Origin: Microcebus murinus
Lineage: Eukaryota > Chordata > Mammalia > Primates > Cheirogaleidae
DNA: 64,000 nucleotides
Direction: 5' to 3'
Assembly: GCF_040939455.1 (NCBI RefSeq)
Contig: NC_134104.1
Coordinates: 147,100,501-147,164,500, forward strand
Shown here: piece by piece, positions 1 to 12,663 of the stretch
Layout of the letters: every line of letters begins with the position of its first letter
How positions within the stretch are numbered: position 1 is the first letter of the stretch
The notes under the pieces: model-generated
Database searches by the model: none
Told to the model about the DNA's origin: nothing
What the model saw: the letters and a program-made list of their open reading frames with translations, nothing else
Program-made: the position numbers and the translations under genes

Positions 1-599
1 GATGTAATTATTTGATATCTGACAAAATAGCCTTTCAGACAAAGAACCTCATTTGAGATAGACATGGTTACAACATAATGATAAAAAGTTCAACTCACTA
101 CAAAGATTGCAAATTCAGAACATTTATATGCCTAATAAACCAGCCTAAAAACATGTAAAGCAAAAATGGGTGGAACTAACAAGAAATCGACAAAGTCTGC
201 TTCCCATTTGGACTGATTCCCTGTTCTGAGAAACTGGTCCTGGGTTTAGTAAACCACTCATTACCCTCTTTCTCTAGCCACAAACACTGGACAACAGGGA
301 GATAGCCCTGGAAAACAGGGATACTTTCATTGTCATTAACTGTGCCTTCCTCATGCCTGGCTGTGGCAAGCTTGTGAGGATTCATTCTTTTTGACTGTCT
401 TCTCTCCGTTGCTGGAGGCGAGACCCCCAAGCCTTTGTGGCCACAGGGTGTGCTGTCTGAACTTGGACAAGTCCTTTCACCTCCTTGGGCCACAGTTTCC
501 TGCAGGAGCTTTGTGAGGTTGATGGTGGTGTGCTGAGTATGTAATTGCAGGCCGGAGGCTTGCTCTGAGAACTGAGCCGTCTTCTCCTCTACTCCACAG
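1..599 (+). other. ENTPD3 last intron (3' part)
   Basis: This intronic sequence precedes the terminal ENTPD3 exon and ends in a good acceptor (tactccacag). I see no other exon. The long minus-strand reading frame across 176-904 is a shadow. Confidence 0.8.
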
Positions 600-836
600 G
601 TGGGGAACAGCAGCATAGGCTGGTCTCTGGGATACATGCTCAACCTGACCAACCAGATCCCAGCTGAAAGCCCCCTGATCCGCCTGCCCATACAGCCGCC
701 TGTCTTTGTAGGCATCCTCGCCCTCTTCACCGCAGCAGCCTTGCTGTGTCTGGTATTTCTTGCATACCTGTGTTTGGTGTCCAGGAAAAAGAGGCACTCT
801 GAGCATGCCTTCGACCATGGGGTAGATTCTGATTGA
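600..836 (+). CDS. ENTPD3: ENTPD3 terminal coding exon (NTPDase3 C-terminus, partial gene)
   Basis: This is the last coding exon of ectonucleoside triphosphate diphosphohydrolase 3, a cell-surface GDA1/CD39-family enzyme that hydrolyses extracellular nucleoside tri- and diphosphates. A pyrimidine-rich acceptor ends in ctccacag at 592-599. The exon then reads VGNSSIGWSLGYMLNLTNQI, which looks like the last apyrase conserved region (GW.LGYML). Next come a juxtamembrane Pro-rich stretch, one hydrophobic helix (roughly FVGILALFTAAALLCLVFLA) and a short basic cytosolic tail ending DHGVDSD. The stop is TGA at 834-836. One C-terminal membrane span and a short tail are what cell-surface NTPDases have. 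The first codon is GTG at 600-602, reached by splicing, so it is not a start codon. All upstream exons lie outside the window. Naming rests on recalled similarity to human ENTPD3 and on RPL14 and ZNF619-621 lying downstream. Confidence 0.93.
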   Translation: MGNSSIGWSLGYMLNLTNQIPAESPLIRLPIQPPVFVGILALFTAAALLCLVFLAYLCLVSRKKRHSEHAFDHGVDSD

Positions 837-1940
837 GCCTTCAAAGCAGCTCCCGGAGCCCAAGGGCTACTCAGAACCAGCCTGAGTGGCACCAGGCAAT
901 GCAAGTAAAGTGGCTGCCTTTAGGAAATACAGCTAAAAATCAAACACCTAGAACATGTGCCTCTTGGATAATGATTTCTGCCAAAGCACCTGTTGGGGAA
1001 TCCCCCAGCTGCTCTGTGCACATTGCTCTTCCAGAGACCCCCCCACCCCCGACCCACTTGCTGATCTATTGAGGAACAGAGAAGAGACAGGCCATCAAGG
1101 TCAGGCCCTTTATTTCAAGTCCCCCAGAGAAAGAGTAAGTTGAGAATATACAGTTTAATGTTGAATAATTGACGTCAGAGCTGGTTTCCATCTTCCTCCC
1201 TCAGTATCGCTCCCAGCAAGACACCCAGTAAGCATTTGGTCCAGGCAAATATCGCATTTCATGGCTTCCTCCCATTGGGCCTTAATTAAGACTTTCTTCT
1301 AGCAAGCCCATAAGCACTGAGTGCCCTCAGACTGGTAGAAGATGGTAGCTGGGGGAAAAGGATCCTTTCCCCAAGGACGGTGGCCAGGCTTCTGTCATGC
1401 AGGTAGGACCTGAAGCACACAGACACACACAAGGTCTCCAAGAAAACTGCAGGCCATTCTAAAAGTAGAATCCCCACTCAGGGCTCTGGTCACTAGATTG
1501 GAGCCTGTGTGTGTGTCATCATCCTCACCTCACCATTATATCTGTGTGCCCTGCTACAAAACACGTTTACACCTAGCGAAGTTATTGCATTCCAGATCTG
1601 ATTGCCTTTGCTAGACTTTTGCTTAGCAAAGGGCTGCCTTCCATTGTTCTCATGGTGTATATATTTTTCCCACCATTCCCACAGGTAAACTTGGTACTGT
1701 CATAAGACATCCTATTCTATGATTTGCTCACCTATTACTTTCCTAGAGCATAGAGCTCTCTGCATAGTAGCCATAGTTCTTGACTTTGGGGATAGAAAAG
1801 GAAGCTGCAGGATTACCTTCAAAGTGGGACGAGAAAGAACCCCAGCAAATCCAATGGCTACAAACTAAAACTCAACATGATTTCAGATAGCTGTTTGTTA
1901 GCTGAATATGGAATAAAGAACTCATATTTTATTTTGACTT
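837..1940 (+). other. ENTPD3: ENTPD3 3'UTR
   Basis: Sequence downstream of the ENTPD3 stop, ending near a canonical AATAAA at 1912-1917. A GT-rich downstream element (gtgtgtgtgtttgtt) follows at 1943-1957, the usual arrangement of a cleavage site, so the transcript probably ends near 1935-1940. A second AATAAA lies near 2056. No interspersed repeat is obvious. Confidence 0.65.
1912..1917 (+). terminator. Polyadenylation signal, probable ENTPD3
   Basis: AATAAA hexamer about 1.08 kb after the stop codon, followed 26 bases later by a GT-rich tract. Confidence 0.6.
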
Positions 1941-2169
1941 GCAGTGTGTGTGTTTGTTAACTTGCATATGGTACTCTTTCTCCTAAGAACCCAACATAGC
2001 ATTTATCAGAGGAATTCGTTTTAATTAACAGAATTTTCTTTAAAACTTTCCCAGCAAATAAAGAACACTATCCATTAATATTATCTTTATTCCAGAGAGT
2101 TCAAACTTCCTTTGCTTTGATAAACCTTTGGGTACTTAAGATAACTGACTCAAACATTTCTGTACCTTG

Positions 2170-2500
2170 TTTGATAACCTGCCACTCAGATCTCGAGCCT
2201 CACCTAAAATGGCTGCTCCCATCCCAAACTGCACCTTTGCCCACACCGTCCTCCCTTTCCGGACTGTGGATCATCCTTCCACCCACCCAAATAATGCATA
2301 TTTCTCAAGGTCCATTTCTAGCTCTATGTCTTCCACAAAGCTTTCCTTGCACATACACACTAGGATCTAGCGCCTGGATCACTTTTTCAAAGCTGGTCAC
2401 ATAAATTCATAGATTGTTATTCATCTTTGAGTGTGTATATATATGGCTTATTTCTAAAGTAGACAGTAGTCTACTTAAGGGCAAAGCCTGTCATACATCA
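2170..2500 (+). repeat. L2-like LINE 3' end fragment
   Basis: Diverged sequence with the layout of an L2 3' end: a Cys/Pro-rich antique coding remnant, then text resembling 'agactgtaagctccttgagggcaggg' (here taagggcaaagcctgtcata) and a final attcattcaacaaacat tail. Assigned by eye. Confidence 0.5.
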
Positions 2501-2884
2501 CTCATTCATTCAACAAACATCTAAGAAACAACTATTATGGGCTTAACACCTTTCCAGGTATGATTTTGGATTTGGGTAAGTGCTATGAATGTAGTATTTA
2601 CTCATATTTGTTGATTGAGGTTGTTTCCATAAATGACTGAGAAATGGGCAATAAACTATAGAGGTAGATAAAAATAACATCCAAATCACCAAGAGTTTGC
2701 AAGAAAAAAAACATGTCTGTGCAGGAAAGAGGGCCAAGCCTTTATGAAGGCAAGTCCTAGTCAACATTGCTGATACATTTAGGAAATTGGAATAAGTTGA
2801 TGAAGTATTTTAGGTTTTATGACACAAATCAAAATATTAACCAGGTGGATCATCATGAAACCTGCAGTCCGAGTAATATATCTA

Positions 2885-3512
2885 GTTACCATGGTGAGAG
2901 GACTTTCTAAGATGGTCCCCAGCACCTTCACCCTCTGGTGTTACTCCTGAGATTGATTACGTGATTACATTAGCACATGGCAAAAGGGATTTACAAAAGT
3001 CATTATTAATTAGTTTTCCTTAAAATGGATAGCTTATCTAGGTAGGCCTAGGCTCATCACCTGAGCTCTTTAAAGGCAAAGAATTTTCTCCAGGCCAGGA
3101 AGTCAGAGAGATCCAAAGCTTGGGAAGAATTGGACATGCCGTTGCCAGCTTGAAGATGGAAAGACGCCACGTGCAAAGGGCCTGCAGGCAGCCTCTAGAA
3201 AGTGAGAGCAATTCCTGGCTGGCAGTCAGCAAGAAAACAGGAATCTCTCAGTCTTTGAAATTGCAAGGAACTGGATTCTGCCAACAACCTGAATGAACTT
3301 GGATGCAAATTTTCCCCCAGAGCCTTCAGATACGGGTCCAGCCCAGTTGATATCTTGATTTCAGCCTTCTGAGATCCCAAGCAGAGAACCCAGTTGAGCC
3401 CACCCTGACTTCTGACCTACAGAACTGTGGCACTGCCAGGTAAAGGACATTGTTTTAAGCCAATAAGTTTGTGGCAATTTGTTACATAGTCACAGAAAAC
3501 TAATACAACTAT
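2885..3512 (+). repeat. MaLR/MLT1-like LTR remnant
   Basis: Starts with ccaagatggtcccc-like text and ends with ttttaagccaataagtttgtggcaatttgttaca...aaactaatacaa, the recognisable 3' end of old MaLR-type solo LTRs. There are no coding remnants. Confidence 0.5.
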
Positions 3513-3870
3513 GGAATCCCAAGCCCCAAAGCTCCAGCCAGAGCAAGTGCTTACATTTGAAATATGTGGTAAAGATAAAGTGATGAGGTCTCACAAATCA
3601 TGTCTCTTACTTACAACAACCATGTAAGAAAGGCATAGGCTTGGAGGTGAAAGAACATGCCAGTACCACTCAGCTAATGGGTGTTTTTGGAGATGGAGGT
3701 CGGGGGTCGAGATTCTGGCCTAGTTGAGTCTAAAACTCTTTGCATCATGTTTCCTTTCACATAGAAGGGCAGCAGCATGTAGTAGTTAGGAGTTTGGCTT
3801 TAGAATTTTGTACTCCAACATACCCATTCACATGTGGACACCTGATTTATAACAGAGCTGTCACATCAAA
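3513..3870. other. No gene recognised
   Basis: Moderately AT-rich intergenic sequence between the LTR remnant and the L1 fragment. It may contain a worn MIR-type piece around 3600-3830. No exon or RNA signature was seen. Confidence 0.5.
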
Positions 3871-4950
3871 GCAGTGAGAAAACATGTGGGACAATAGGAT
3901 ATATTTATGGAGACAAATTAAATTTGATCCCTTCCTCACACCATTTGCAAAAACCATTTCCTGGTAGATTAAAAACCTAAATGTGAAAGATAAACCTATA
4001 AAGGTTTTAGAAAAGAATGTTGAAGAACATTTTTAGGATTTTGGGTAAAGGGAAGGGTTTCTTAAACACTAAAGGCATTAACCATAAGAGAATACTTGAT
4101 ACATTTGGATCACATTAAGATTAAGAACTTCTGTTATCAAAAAACACCATTAAAAGAGTAAAAAGACAAGCCACAGAGTGGAAGAAGATATTTGCAACAT
4201 ATATAGCTGATAAAGAACTAGTTTCCAAATTATATGAACTTTCACACAATAGTGAGAGAAAAGCAGATGATCCAATTTTTTTTAAATAAGCAAAAGTCTT
4301 GAAAAGACACTTTACTAAAGGAAAGCTCTAAATGTCTAACAAACATATGAAAAGGTGCTCAATCTCATTAATAGATTGAGGTAATGCAAATTAAAACTAC
4401 AATAAAATAACAGTGTATGGCTATAGTTTGGCAAAAATTAAAAGTTCTGACAATAACAAGTGTTAGTGAGGCTGCAGAACAACTGAAACTCTCATACACT
4501 GCTGGTAGGAATGAAAATTAATGCAACCACTCTGGAAAACTGTGGTATTGTCTAATAAAATTGAAAATATACATACCAAATGACCCAGAAATTCCAGTAC
4601 AAGGTATTTAACTAAGGTATACCAGGATACACATCCAAGAATGTTTTTAGCAACAATCAAGATGCCCATCCCATGAAACAGGTGAATAAACAGTGATATA
4701 TCTGTACTAGAAAATACCATACATCAATGAAAACAAAATAACTACAAATATATGCTCAGTATAAATGGATCTTACAAACATCATGTTGAGGGTGAAAAGC
4801 AAGTCACAAAAAATACGTGGCATAATTCCACTGATATGAAGTTCAAAAACAGGCAAAACTAAACATAGAAGGTAAACTCTAAAGAAAAGCAAGGAAATTA
4901 TTACTCTTATATTTAGGGGAAGACGGAGGTTGTGTTTGGAAAGGGAGAAA
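3870..4950 (+). repeat. Old L1 LINE, 3' part (ORF2 end and 3' region)
   Basis: Sense-strand L1 ORF2 C-terminal and 3' motifs are readable: the ggaagaagatatttgcaaca type block near 4180, 'ctcatacactgctggtagga' near 4490, 'tgacccagaaattcc' near 4580, and 'gtgaataaacagtgatatat' near 4682. Many stops and indels show an ancient, dead copy. Confidence 0.8.
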
Positions 4951-4957
4951 TCGGAGT

Positions 4958-5425
4958 CTTAACCTGCTTGGACTGCCATAACAAAATACCATAAACTGTG
5001 TGGTTTAAAAAACAGAACATTAATTTTCTCACTGTTCTGGAGGCCAAGAAGTCCAAGATCAAGGCACCAGCCAGTTCGGTTCCTGGTGAGGGCCTTCTTC
5101 CTGGCTTTGCAGAGGGCCGGCTTCTCATTGTATCCTCACATGGCCTTTTCTCTGAGCTCTCAGGGAAAGAGAGAGACAGGAAGAGATAGAGAGAGGGAGC
5201 TCTCTGGTACCTCTTTTAGCAAGGGCATGAACCTCATCACAAAGTCCCCACCATCATTACCTCATTTAACCCTAATCATCTCCCCAAGGCTCTACTTCCA
5301 AATATCACACTGGGGGTTAGGACTTTTTTTTTTTTCTGGTCAAGTGGAGCAGTGGGAGTGGAGAGGGGGTTAGGGCTTTGACATGTGAATTTCAAGGGAC
5401 ACAAACACTCCTTCTATAACAGCAA
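4958..5425 (-). repeat. MaLR-type solo LTR, antisense
   Basis: Text such as ggactgccataacaaaatac, aattttctcactgttctgga and ggacacaaacactccttcta is the reverse complement of a common MaLR LTR. It contains a polypurine patch at about 5165-5200. No internal viral sequence remains. Confidence 0.55.
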
Positions 5426-5519
5426 TGGCCATGTTCTATAACTAGGTAAGTGGTTACAGCTGTTCCCTTCTTCAACCTTTAACACATTTTCTGTATGTCC
5501 TATATGACACTTTAAAAAC

Positions 5520-5715
5520 AAACTTACAGATCTGGGTTAACTCAAGGATTTACTATTTGCTAGCTCTATGATCTTCATAATGTCTTTCAATCTCTTTGAG
5601 CCTTCATTTCCTCATATATAAAATAGGTATAAAACCTACCTCACGGGATAGTTAAGAGAAAATAGAGCACTTAGCCAATGCCTAGCATATAGTGTGGCCA
5701 ATAAATACAAGTTTT
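5520..5715 (+). repeat. MIR SINE
   Basis: MIR core and tail text: 'atttactatttgctagctct', then 'cctcatatataaaataggta', then 'agcacttagccaatgcctag'. Worn but collinear with the MIR consensus. Confidence 0.6.
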
Positions 5716-6334
5716 AAAAAGTATTTATTTTACCCATTTACTTATTCATTCATTCACTCATCATACTTTCACCAAAAGTCCGGTATGTGCTAAGCACTGA
5801 GCTAAATGACTGAGACTGTAACAAAAATGAGACAAACGTCTCTCCTCTTGAAACACATGAGCCTTGAAGGCCCTCTGCTGGACATGGAGAATATTCTTCT
5901 CAGGTCAAGCCATTTTTATTTTTCTAATTAAAGATTCTGAAAAGAAATCATTAGTTCAAATATATTTTTATTGTTATAAAATAAGGGGATAATTAGAAAT
6001 CTGAACAGTGGATGATATCAAGTATTCCAGTTAATTTTTGTTTAGATTGGATAGTGGTATTGTGGATTTTGTTTTCAAGACTCCTTTGCATACGTTCACA
6101 GTTTTCTACAATAAGGAGTTTTAAAATATGCTTTTAAAAAAACTCAGAATCTCACTGCCTTATGGTTGGTATTTTTCTTTTGGCACCTTTTTCTCCACAC
6201 ATTTTGACGTAGTTAAGATCATGCTGCAGTTACAATTTTATATTTTACTTCTTTCATAGCATTTATACCATTAGCACTTTCAGACCTCCATAAACATTAT
6301 TCCCAAACATCAAACAAAATGATTAAGTGCTAAA

Positions 6335-6430
6335 GCTCAGACATCACAAACGTGGGTTCAAATCCTAGTTCTGCTGTACACTGCTGTGTGGCCTTGGCCT
6401 AAGCTTCTTAGACCTCGTTTTCCTTTAACA
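6335..6430 (+). repeat. MIR SINE fragment
   Basis: Contains the tRNA-like box B region gggttcaaatcctagttctgc followed by 'gtgtggccttggcctaagct', the MIR core. It is not a functional tRNA. Confidence 0.55.
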
Positions 6431-6434
6431 TAGT

Positions 6435-7420
6435 CGTTTAATTCAATTCATTCATTCATTCATCATTCTACTAATATTGATTGAGTTCATCCTCTGAGTC
6501 GGATCCTGCCTAGGTGACTCCACCAATGCACAAAGCAGACAAAGTCCTTGCCTTCCCAGAGCTGACATTCCACTGGGAGAGACAGACACTGACAACTAAA
6601 TATGCACCTGACAGGGGATTATAACTCATCTGGAGAAAAATAAAGCAGAGCAAGGGGGTTGGGAGTGCCAGGAGCAGATGAAGAGGATTGCTATTAGGTC
6701 AGGAAAGTCTTTTCTGATAAGGTGACATTTGAACAAAGACAGGAAGAACAGGTAGGAGGCAGCATCTGAATATCTAGTGGAAGAGCATTGCAGACAAAGG
6801 AGACCACATGTGCCAAGGCCCCCAGGGCAGTAGCGTGTTCAAGGTTCTGGCCACATGGAGGAGGCCAGTGTGATTAGAGCAGAATGAATAACTGGAAGAT
6901 GTAGGAGACGAGGTCAGAGAATTAACAAGGAGTAGACTTTGCAGGGGGTGCCACTGGAGAGTTTTGAACAAAGGAGTGATGTCTAGCTCCTGTTTTGAGG
7001 GTTCACTCTCTAGTTGCAGAAAGAAAAATGAAGGAGGCAAGGGCAGAAATAGGAAAAACAATTAGTAGGCAATTATGATGATCCAGGTGAGAAATGCTTG
7101 AACCAGACAGGTAGCAGTGGAGGCTGTGAGCAGTGGTCAGACCCTGCATCTATGTGACAGTGGAGCTCACAACATTTGCTGATGGATGTATGTGGAATGG
7201 GAGAGGAAAAAAAAGGGGTCGTCAAAGATTATTCCAAAATTTTTGCCTGAACTGGAAGACTGGAGTTACTACTAAGGGAGATGTGAATACAGCAGGAGGA
7301 GGGGGTTTAGTAGGAGGAAGGCTGGGATCCAGACTACTTTCTTTCAAAAGGAAAAAACTGTTCACACAAGCACAGATCCACAAGCAGAGGAAGAAAAGAC
7401 AACAGCAGTAACATTCTGGC
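6435..7420 (+). repeat. Ancient interspersed repeat, family not named
   Basis: Collinear text shared with other places in this window and common in mammalian genomes: cattcattcattcatcatt, 'ccttgccttcccagagctga', 'gataaggtgacatttgaac', 'ggaggccagtgtgattagag', 'gaggctgtgagcagtggtca', 'aacatttgctgatggatgta'. Related copies lie at 16455-17345, 28470-28680, 29315-29640, 57120-57420 and 59755-59960. I do not assign a library name. Confidence 0.5.
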
Positions 7421-8230
7421 ACCTGAAAACCCAGTAGACCAGGGGTAATTGCCTTAGCAGATCCAAGAAAGCATAATCCTAAATCAAGGGGAAAATCAAG
7501 AATCAACCAGTTTAAACAGCAGTGTTCTTAAAAAGCTCAAGAATCTGTGGCTTTGGGTCCAGCCAAAAGTTGGGTTAGTAAGCACAAAATACAGACGATT
7601 AGTTGAAAGCTGCCTAAGAAGCACTAGTTCCTAGATCGCTTCTCCCACTCAATGCTGATGAGTGACTGCCTCTTCCCAACTCAGGCGGAGAAATTGGAAG
7701 GTACAAGGCACAGTTGAGGGTAGAGGAGTCAGACCAAAACAGCAGGATTAGGAGAATTAGGGCATATTCAGTGTTTAGACCCCAATCCCGCTAATCCCAT
7801 CAGCGCCCAGGTTCTAGACTAACTCTGGGCAGACTACTGTCTGGGCAGGACTTTGAATGATTTTTCTTTTATGGGCAATCCAAGCAGCCCAGGAGAAAGA
7901 ACACAGGTGTGCTGACATTTGGAGTTTCCCCAGTACTTCATCCGACAGTGAAGCTTGAATCAGTAACTCAAAACCTCCAATCAGCTTTTTATCACGTCGC
8001 CTTAAATATGAAAAGATAAACAAGCCAAGCAGCTAAGGCAAGTCCCATCATAGTTTTAGTAGGATGTCAGGAAGGAATGCCATTAGATGTTTGTGTTCTA
8101 CCAGCTATCTTTAGCCAGAAGTCTGTGTCTCTGTATGTTGGTATTCTTACTATTCTTACTTCCCCTCTACTGCCTGTCATCTGCTTTCTTCTTTTCTAAA
8201 TGGAAGTGGTGTCCCAAGAGGTCTTTGCTA
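7421..8230. other. No gene recognised
   Basis: Intergenic sequence with short spurious reading frames only. No splice-flanked coding segment or RNA gene was recognised. Confidence 0.5.
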
Positions 8231-8350
8231 TTTATTTATTTATTTCAGAGACATGGTCTCACTATGTTGCCCAGGTTGGACTCAAAGTCCTAGGCTCAAG
8301 GGAATCTCCTGCCCTCAGCTACAGGCTCATGCCACTGTACCCAGATGACC
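8230..8350 (-). repeat. Alu-type monomer, antisense
   Basis: Reads tatttatttatttatttcag, then 'gagacatggtctcactatgt' and 'caggctcatgccactgtacc', the reverse complement of one Alu arm with its A-rich tail. Confidence 0.75.
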
Positions 8351-8565
8351 CCTGCTTTTGTTCCTTTGCTCTTGCCTACCTAAAACTTAACTCTGAATCA
8401 TCACTGGAACTTGACCTCTCACCACAGGGGGAAAGTCTCATTGCCTTTCTCTGAATTTCAGAACCATGGTCAGGAATCAAAATACACTCTTTATGGGGTT
8501 GACATGGGCTCCATCACATACTCCTGATGAGAGTGTAAATTAGTATAAACTTTCTGAAAAAGTAG

Positions 8566-8846
<281 letters not shown>

Positions 8847-8889
8847 ACTTAGCTAGTCCAATTGAGATATGCTGTAAATGTAAAATATA

Positions 8890-9765
8890 TGCTGGAAACC
8901 AAAACTGCAATGAGATAGCATCTCAGCCCAGTTAAAATGGCTTTTATCAGAAAGACAGGCAATAATGAATGCTGGCGAGGATGTGGAGAAAAGGGGAATC
9001 CTCATACACTGTTGATGGGAATGTAAATTAGTGCAACCTCTATGGAGAACATCACGGAGGATCCTCGAAAAACTAAAAATAGAAGTACCATATGACCCAG
9101 CAATCCCATTGCTGGTTATATATCCAAAGGAGAGAATTCAATATATTGAAAAGATACCTGCACTCCCATGTTTATTGTAGCACTATTAACAATAGCCAAG
9201 ATATGGAATCAACCTAAGTGTCCATCAAGGGATGAATGGATAAAAAAATTATGGTATATATACACAGTGGAATATTATATAGCCACAAAAAGAATGAAGT
9301 CCTACCATTGCAACAACATGGATGGAACTGGAGAACATTATGTTAAGTGAAATAAGCCAAGCACAGAAAGACAACTCTTTCAAGTTCTCACTCATATGTG
9401 GGAGATAAATATTAAAAACAATTGATCTCATGGAGACAGATAGTAGAATAACAGTTACCAGAGACTGGGAAGTGTATTGGGGAGGGGGAGATAAAGTGGG
9501 GATGGTTAATGGGTGCAAAAATATAGTTAAACGGATAGATAGAATGAATAATATTTGACAGCACAACAAAGTGACTATAATTAATAAGGTATACTAAAGG
9601 AGTGGAATTGGTAAGTTCCTAATACAAAGAAATGATAAATGTGTGAAGATGATGGATACCCCAATTACCCTGATTAATTCACAATGTATGCCCGAATCAA
9701 AATATCACATGTATCCTATAAAGATATATAACTATTATGTATTCATAATAATAAAAAATAAAAAA
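8890..9765 (+). repeat. L1 LINE 3' end, sense
   Basis: ORF2 end and 3'UTR: 'ctgcaatgagatagcatctc', 'gatgtggagaaaaggggaat', 'accatatgacccagcaatcc', 'ggatgaatggataaaaaaat', and a tail of 'aataataaaaaataaaaaat'. A translatable ORF2 scrap remains at 9168-9350. It looks younger than the L1 at 3.9-4.9 kb because the text is closer to consensus. Confidence 0.88.
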
Positions 9766-10060
9766 TTTCTACTAAGTATCCCAAGAACAGAAAAATAAGT
9801 ACCACATGTACTCACCAGCAAATTGGTTTCACTGATCAACACCTAAGTGGACGTATAGGAGTAACATTCATGGGGCAGTGGGCAGATGGGGGGAGGAGGG
9901 GACGGGTATATATATACATAATGAGTGCCATGCGCACTGTCTAGGGGATGGACACACTTGAAGGTCTGACTGGGGGGGGGCGGAGAGCAATATATATAAC
10001 CTTAACATTTGTACCCCCATAATATGCTGAAATAAATAATAATAATAATAAATAAAAGTA
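9766..10060 (+). repeat. Lemur-type L1 3' end
   Basis: A second L1 3' terminus abuts the previous one: 'taccacatgtactcaccagc', 'gatcaacacctaagtggacg', a (ta)n patch, an eight-G run near 9973, and the ending 'gtacccccataatatgctga' with aataataataataaataaa. I recall this ending from lemur L1 lineages, so it supports a strepsirrhine origin. Confidence 0.7.
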
Positions 10061-10900
10061 CACATTCACTGGATTTCAAAAACTTAATACCAAAAAAGCA
10101 AAATCTACCATTAATAACTTGGAAATTATTGGAAATTGGTTATATATTGAGGTAATATTCTGAATATATTGGATAAAATAAATTATTAAAATTAATTTCA
10201 CCTGTTTCTTTAATCTTTTTAAAATATAGCTACTAGAAAATTTTAGACTACATTAAGTTACAATTTAAATTACAAACATGGCTTGCATTTGTGTTTACAT
10301 TATATTTCTATTGGATAGCACTGGTATAGAATCTATATCCACAATATAGATAAAAACAAGGTTGTCCATTAAACATGAATATGTTTGGACAATTGACCAC
10401 ATATAGGTAATTATTGAAACCAAATGATCATAAAAGAGATTTTTTTCTTTCAAAGGGAATCCACTGAAATTTTCCATAATGAAAGTTTAAAAATATATGA
10501 CTAAAGCTGTTTTCACAAACATGATCATCCTATTTATATAATAGTAAAAAGTAAAAAGCAAACCCAATGTTCAATAGCAGTAGAAGAATGGGTAGGTAAA
10601 TTATGTTCATTTATATGCTCAGTTATTAATATATATTGTATGCAGTCATTAAATAATAAAATAAAATGACATTTAACATTTGAATGATGATTCTTTTCCA
10701 GACTCTGTGCTAAGCAAATTACATCATTTAATTTTCAGCTTTATTAGTTGTATAAAATTTTTATCCTCTAGCCTGTCCTCTTAACTCCAGATTTATATAT
10801 TCAATAGCTTGCCAATCAATACCTATTAGCTAGATTATATAGATGAAGAGCCAAACCAACTATAAATAACAGGAAAAAGAAAACTGGAAAAAAACAGAAA
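10061..10900. other. AT-rich intergenic sequence
   Basis: Very AT-rich with short simple motifs. I see no exon, RNA gene or clearly assigned repeat. Confidence 0.5.
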
Positions 10901-10999
10901 TTATGCATGGAGAAAAAAATTTTAAACAAAAGAGGAAACTCATTAATATCATAAGAGAAATAAGAAAAGATATTGCATCTATGAAACAGAAACAATTGT

Positions 11000-11108
11000 G
11001 TTTTTAATAGACAGGTCCTATTGCCTGGTTTCTAACTCTTGGGCTAAAGCAGTCCTCCTGCCTTAGTCTCTCGAATAGCTGGGACTATAGGTGCATGCCA
11101 CCCTCTCT
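11000..11108 (-). repeat. Alu monomer fragment, antisense
   Basis: 'taatagacaggtcctattgc', 'gcagtcctcctgccttagtc' and 'tagctgggactataggtgca' are reverse-complement Alu text lacking both ends. Confidence 0.65.
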
Positions 11109-11473
11109 ATCTTACAAACAATTTTTTTAAAGTGCAGGTTGAATATTCAGAACAAAGAAACAGCTCTTGGAAGTTAAAAACAGAATAGCAGACATTAAAA
11201 ATTCACAAGAAGGGTTGAAAGATATCATTGAGAAAAACCTTCAGAAAGTAGAGAAAAAAAGACAAAGAAACAGAAAAAAGAGTGAGAAGTCAAAATACTA
11301 AGACCAGCCCATAAAAACCTCCAACTAGATAACACAAGTTTCAGAAAAAAAAACAGGAAAGAATCACCCTTGAAATACATAAAGAGTTTTAACCTGAATG
11401 GAAAGAAATGATTGAAAGGACCCAGGCCAATGGATAAAAATCACTTCACATCAATGCACAATACTATAAAACT

Positions 11474-11790
11474 TCAGGCCAGGCAAGGTGGCTCACACCT
11501 ATAATCCTAGCACTTTGGGAGGCTGCAGGAGGGAGGATTGCTTGATGTCAGGAGTTCTAGACCAACCTGGACAACATAGCTAGACCTCATCTGTACAAAA
11601 ATTTCTTTAAAAATTAGCTGGGCTTGGTGGCACACATTTGTAGTCCCAGCACTTTTGGAGGTTAAGGCAGGAGAATAGCTTGAGCCCAGGAGTTGGAGGC
11701 TGCAGTAGGCTATGCCCCACTGTACCCTAGCCTGGGCAACAGAGTGAGAATTTGTCTCAAATGAAACAAAACAACACAAAACAAAAATAC
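11474..11790 (+). repeat. Alu SINE, full dimer
   Basis: Sense Alu beginning ggccaggcaaggtggctcac, with left and right arms, ending in an aaacaaaacaacacaaaac-type tail. It sits in the HAL1-like LINE. Confidence 0.9.
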
Positions 11791-12332
11791 TATACAATTT
11801 CAGAACATTAGCAGAATAAGAATAGGCCTTATAAACTTCCAGAGGGGAGGAAAGATAGGCCACATACAAGATGAGAACAGACTTAATTTTCTCAACAATA
11901 ACGTTGGAAGCAAGAAGACAATGGAACAAATTCTGAAGGAAAATTATTTCCAAACTAAAATTTTGTACCCAGCAAAACCATCGATGAAGTGTGAGAATAG
12001 AAGAGAGACGTTTTCAGATAGCTTCCTTTCAGAGGAAGCTAACTGAGATGTATTCCCCCAAAAAAGGGGAGTAAACCAAGAAAAAGTAAGGCTGGGCTCT
12101 AGGAAAGAGCAGATCCAATATGGGAGGAGAGGGGAAGGAAATCTCCAGGATGGTGATGAAGGTGTAGAAGGAACCAGCACAGAATGAAGCAACTCAGTCT
12201 ACTCTGAGAGAAGCACCTTTGCAAAGACGAAATTGTTAAAAGTTTTACATTTGATGTAAATGAATATTTTGAGAAGAGATGTAAATAATTGGAGAAGAGT
12301 TTGAGATTAAATAATTAAGATCACAGATACAA

Positions 12333-12663
12333 GACCGGGTGCAGTGGCTCATGCCTGTAATCCTACCACTCTGGGAGGCTGAGGCGGGAGGATCGTTTGA
12401 GCTCTGGAGTTCGAGACCAGCCTGAGGAAGAGTGAGACCCCATCTCTGCTAAAAATAGAAAGAAATTAGCTGGACAACTAAAAAATATATAGAAAAAATT
12501 AGCCGGGCATGGTGGTGCATGCCTGTAGTCTCAGCTACTCGGGAGGCTGAGGTAGAAGGATCGCTTGAGTTCAGGAGTTTGAGGTTGCTGTGAGCTACAG
12601 CTGACGCCACGGCACTCTAGCCCAGGCAACAGAGTGAGACTGTGTCTCAAGAAAAAAAAAAAG
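12333..12663 (+). repeat. Strepsirrhine-type Alu dimer
   Basis: Begins gaccgggtgcagtggctcat. The inter-arm stretch ggacaactaaaaaatatata and the right arm ctgacgccacggcactctag are the lemur/galago diagnostic features. Ends in an A-rich tail. Confidence 0.93.

Noticed and set aside
176..904. 242-residue minus-strand reading frame over the ENTPD3 exon
   Set aside because: It is antisense to a clear coding exon and its own 5' end shows no splice or homology support.
6335..6430. tRNA-like box B (gggttcaaatcct)
   Set aside because: It is the tRNA-derived head of a MIR SINE; no cloverleaf can be drawn.
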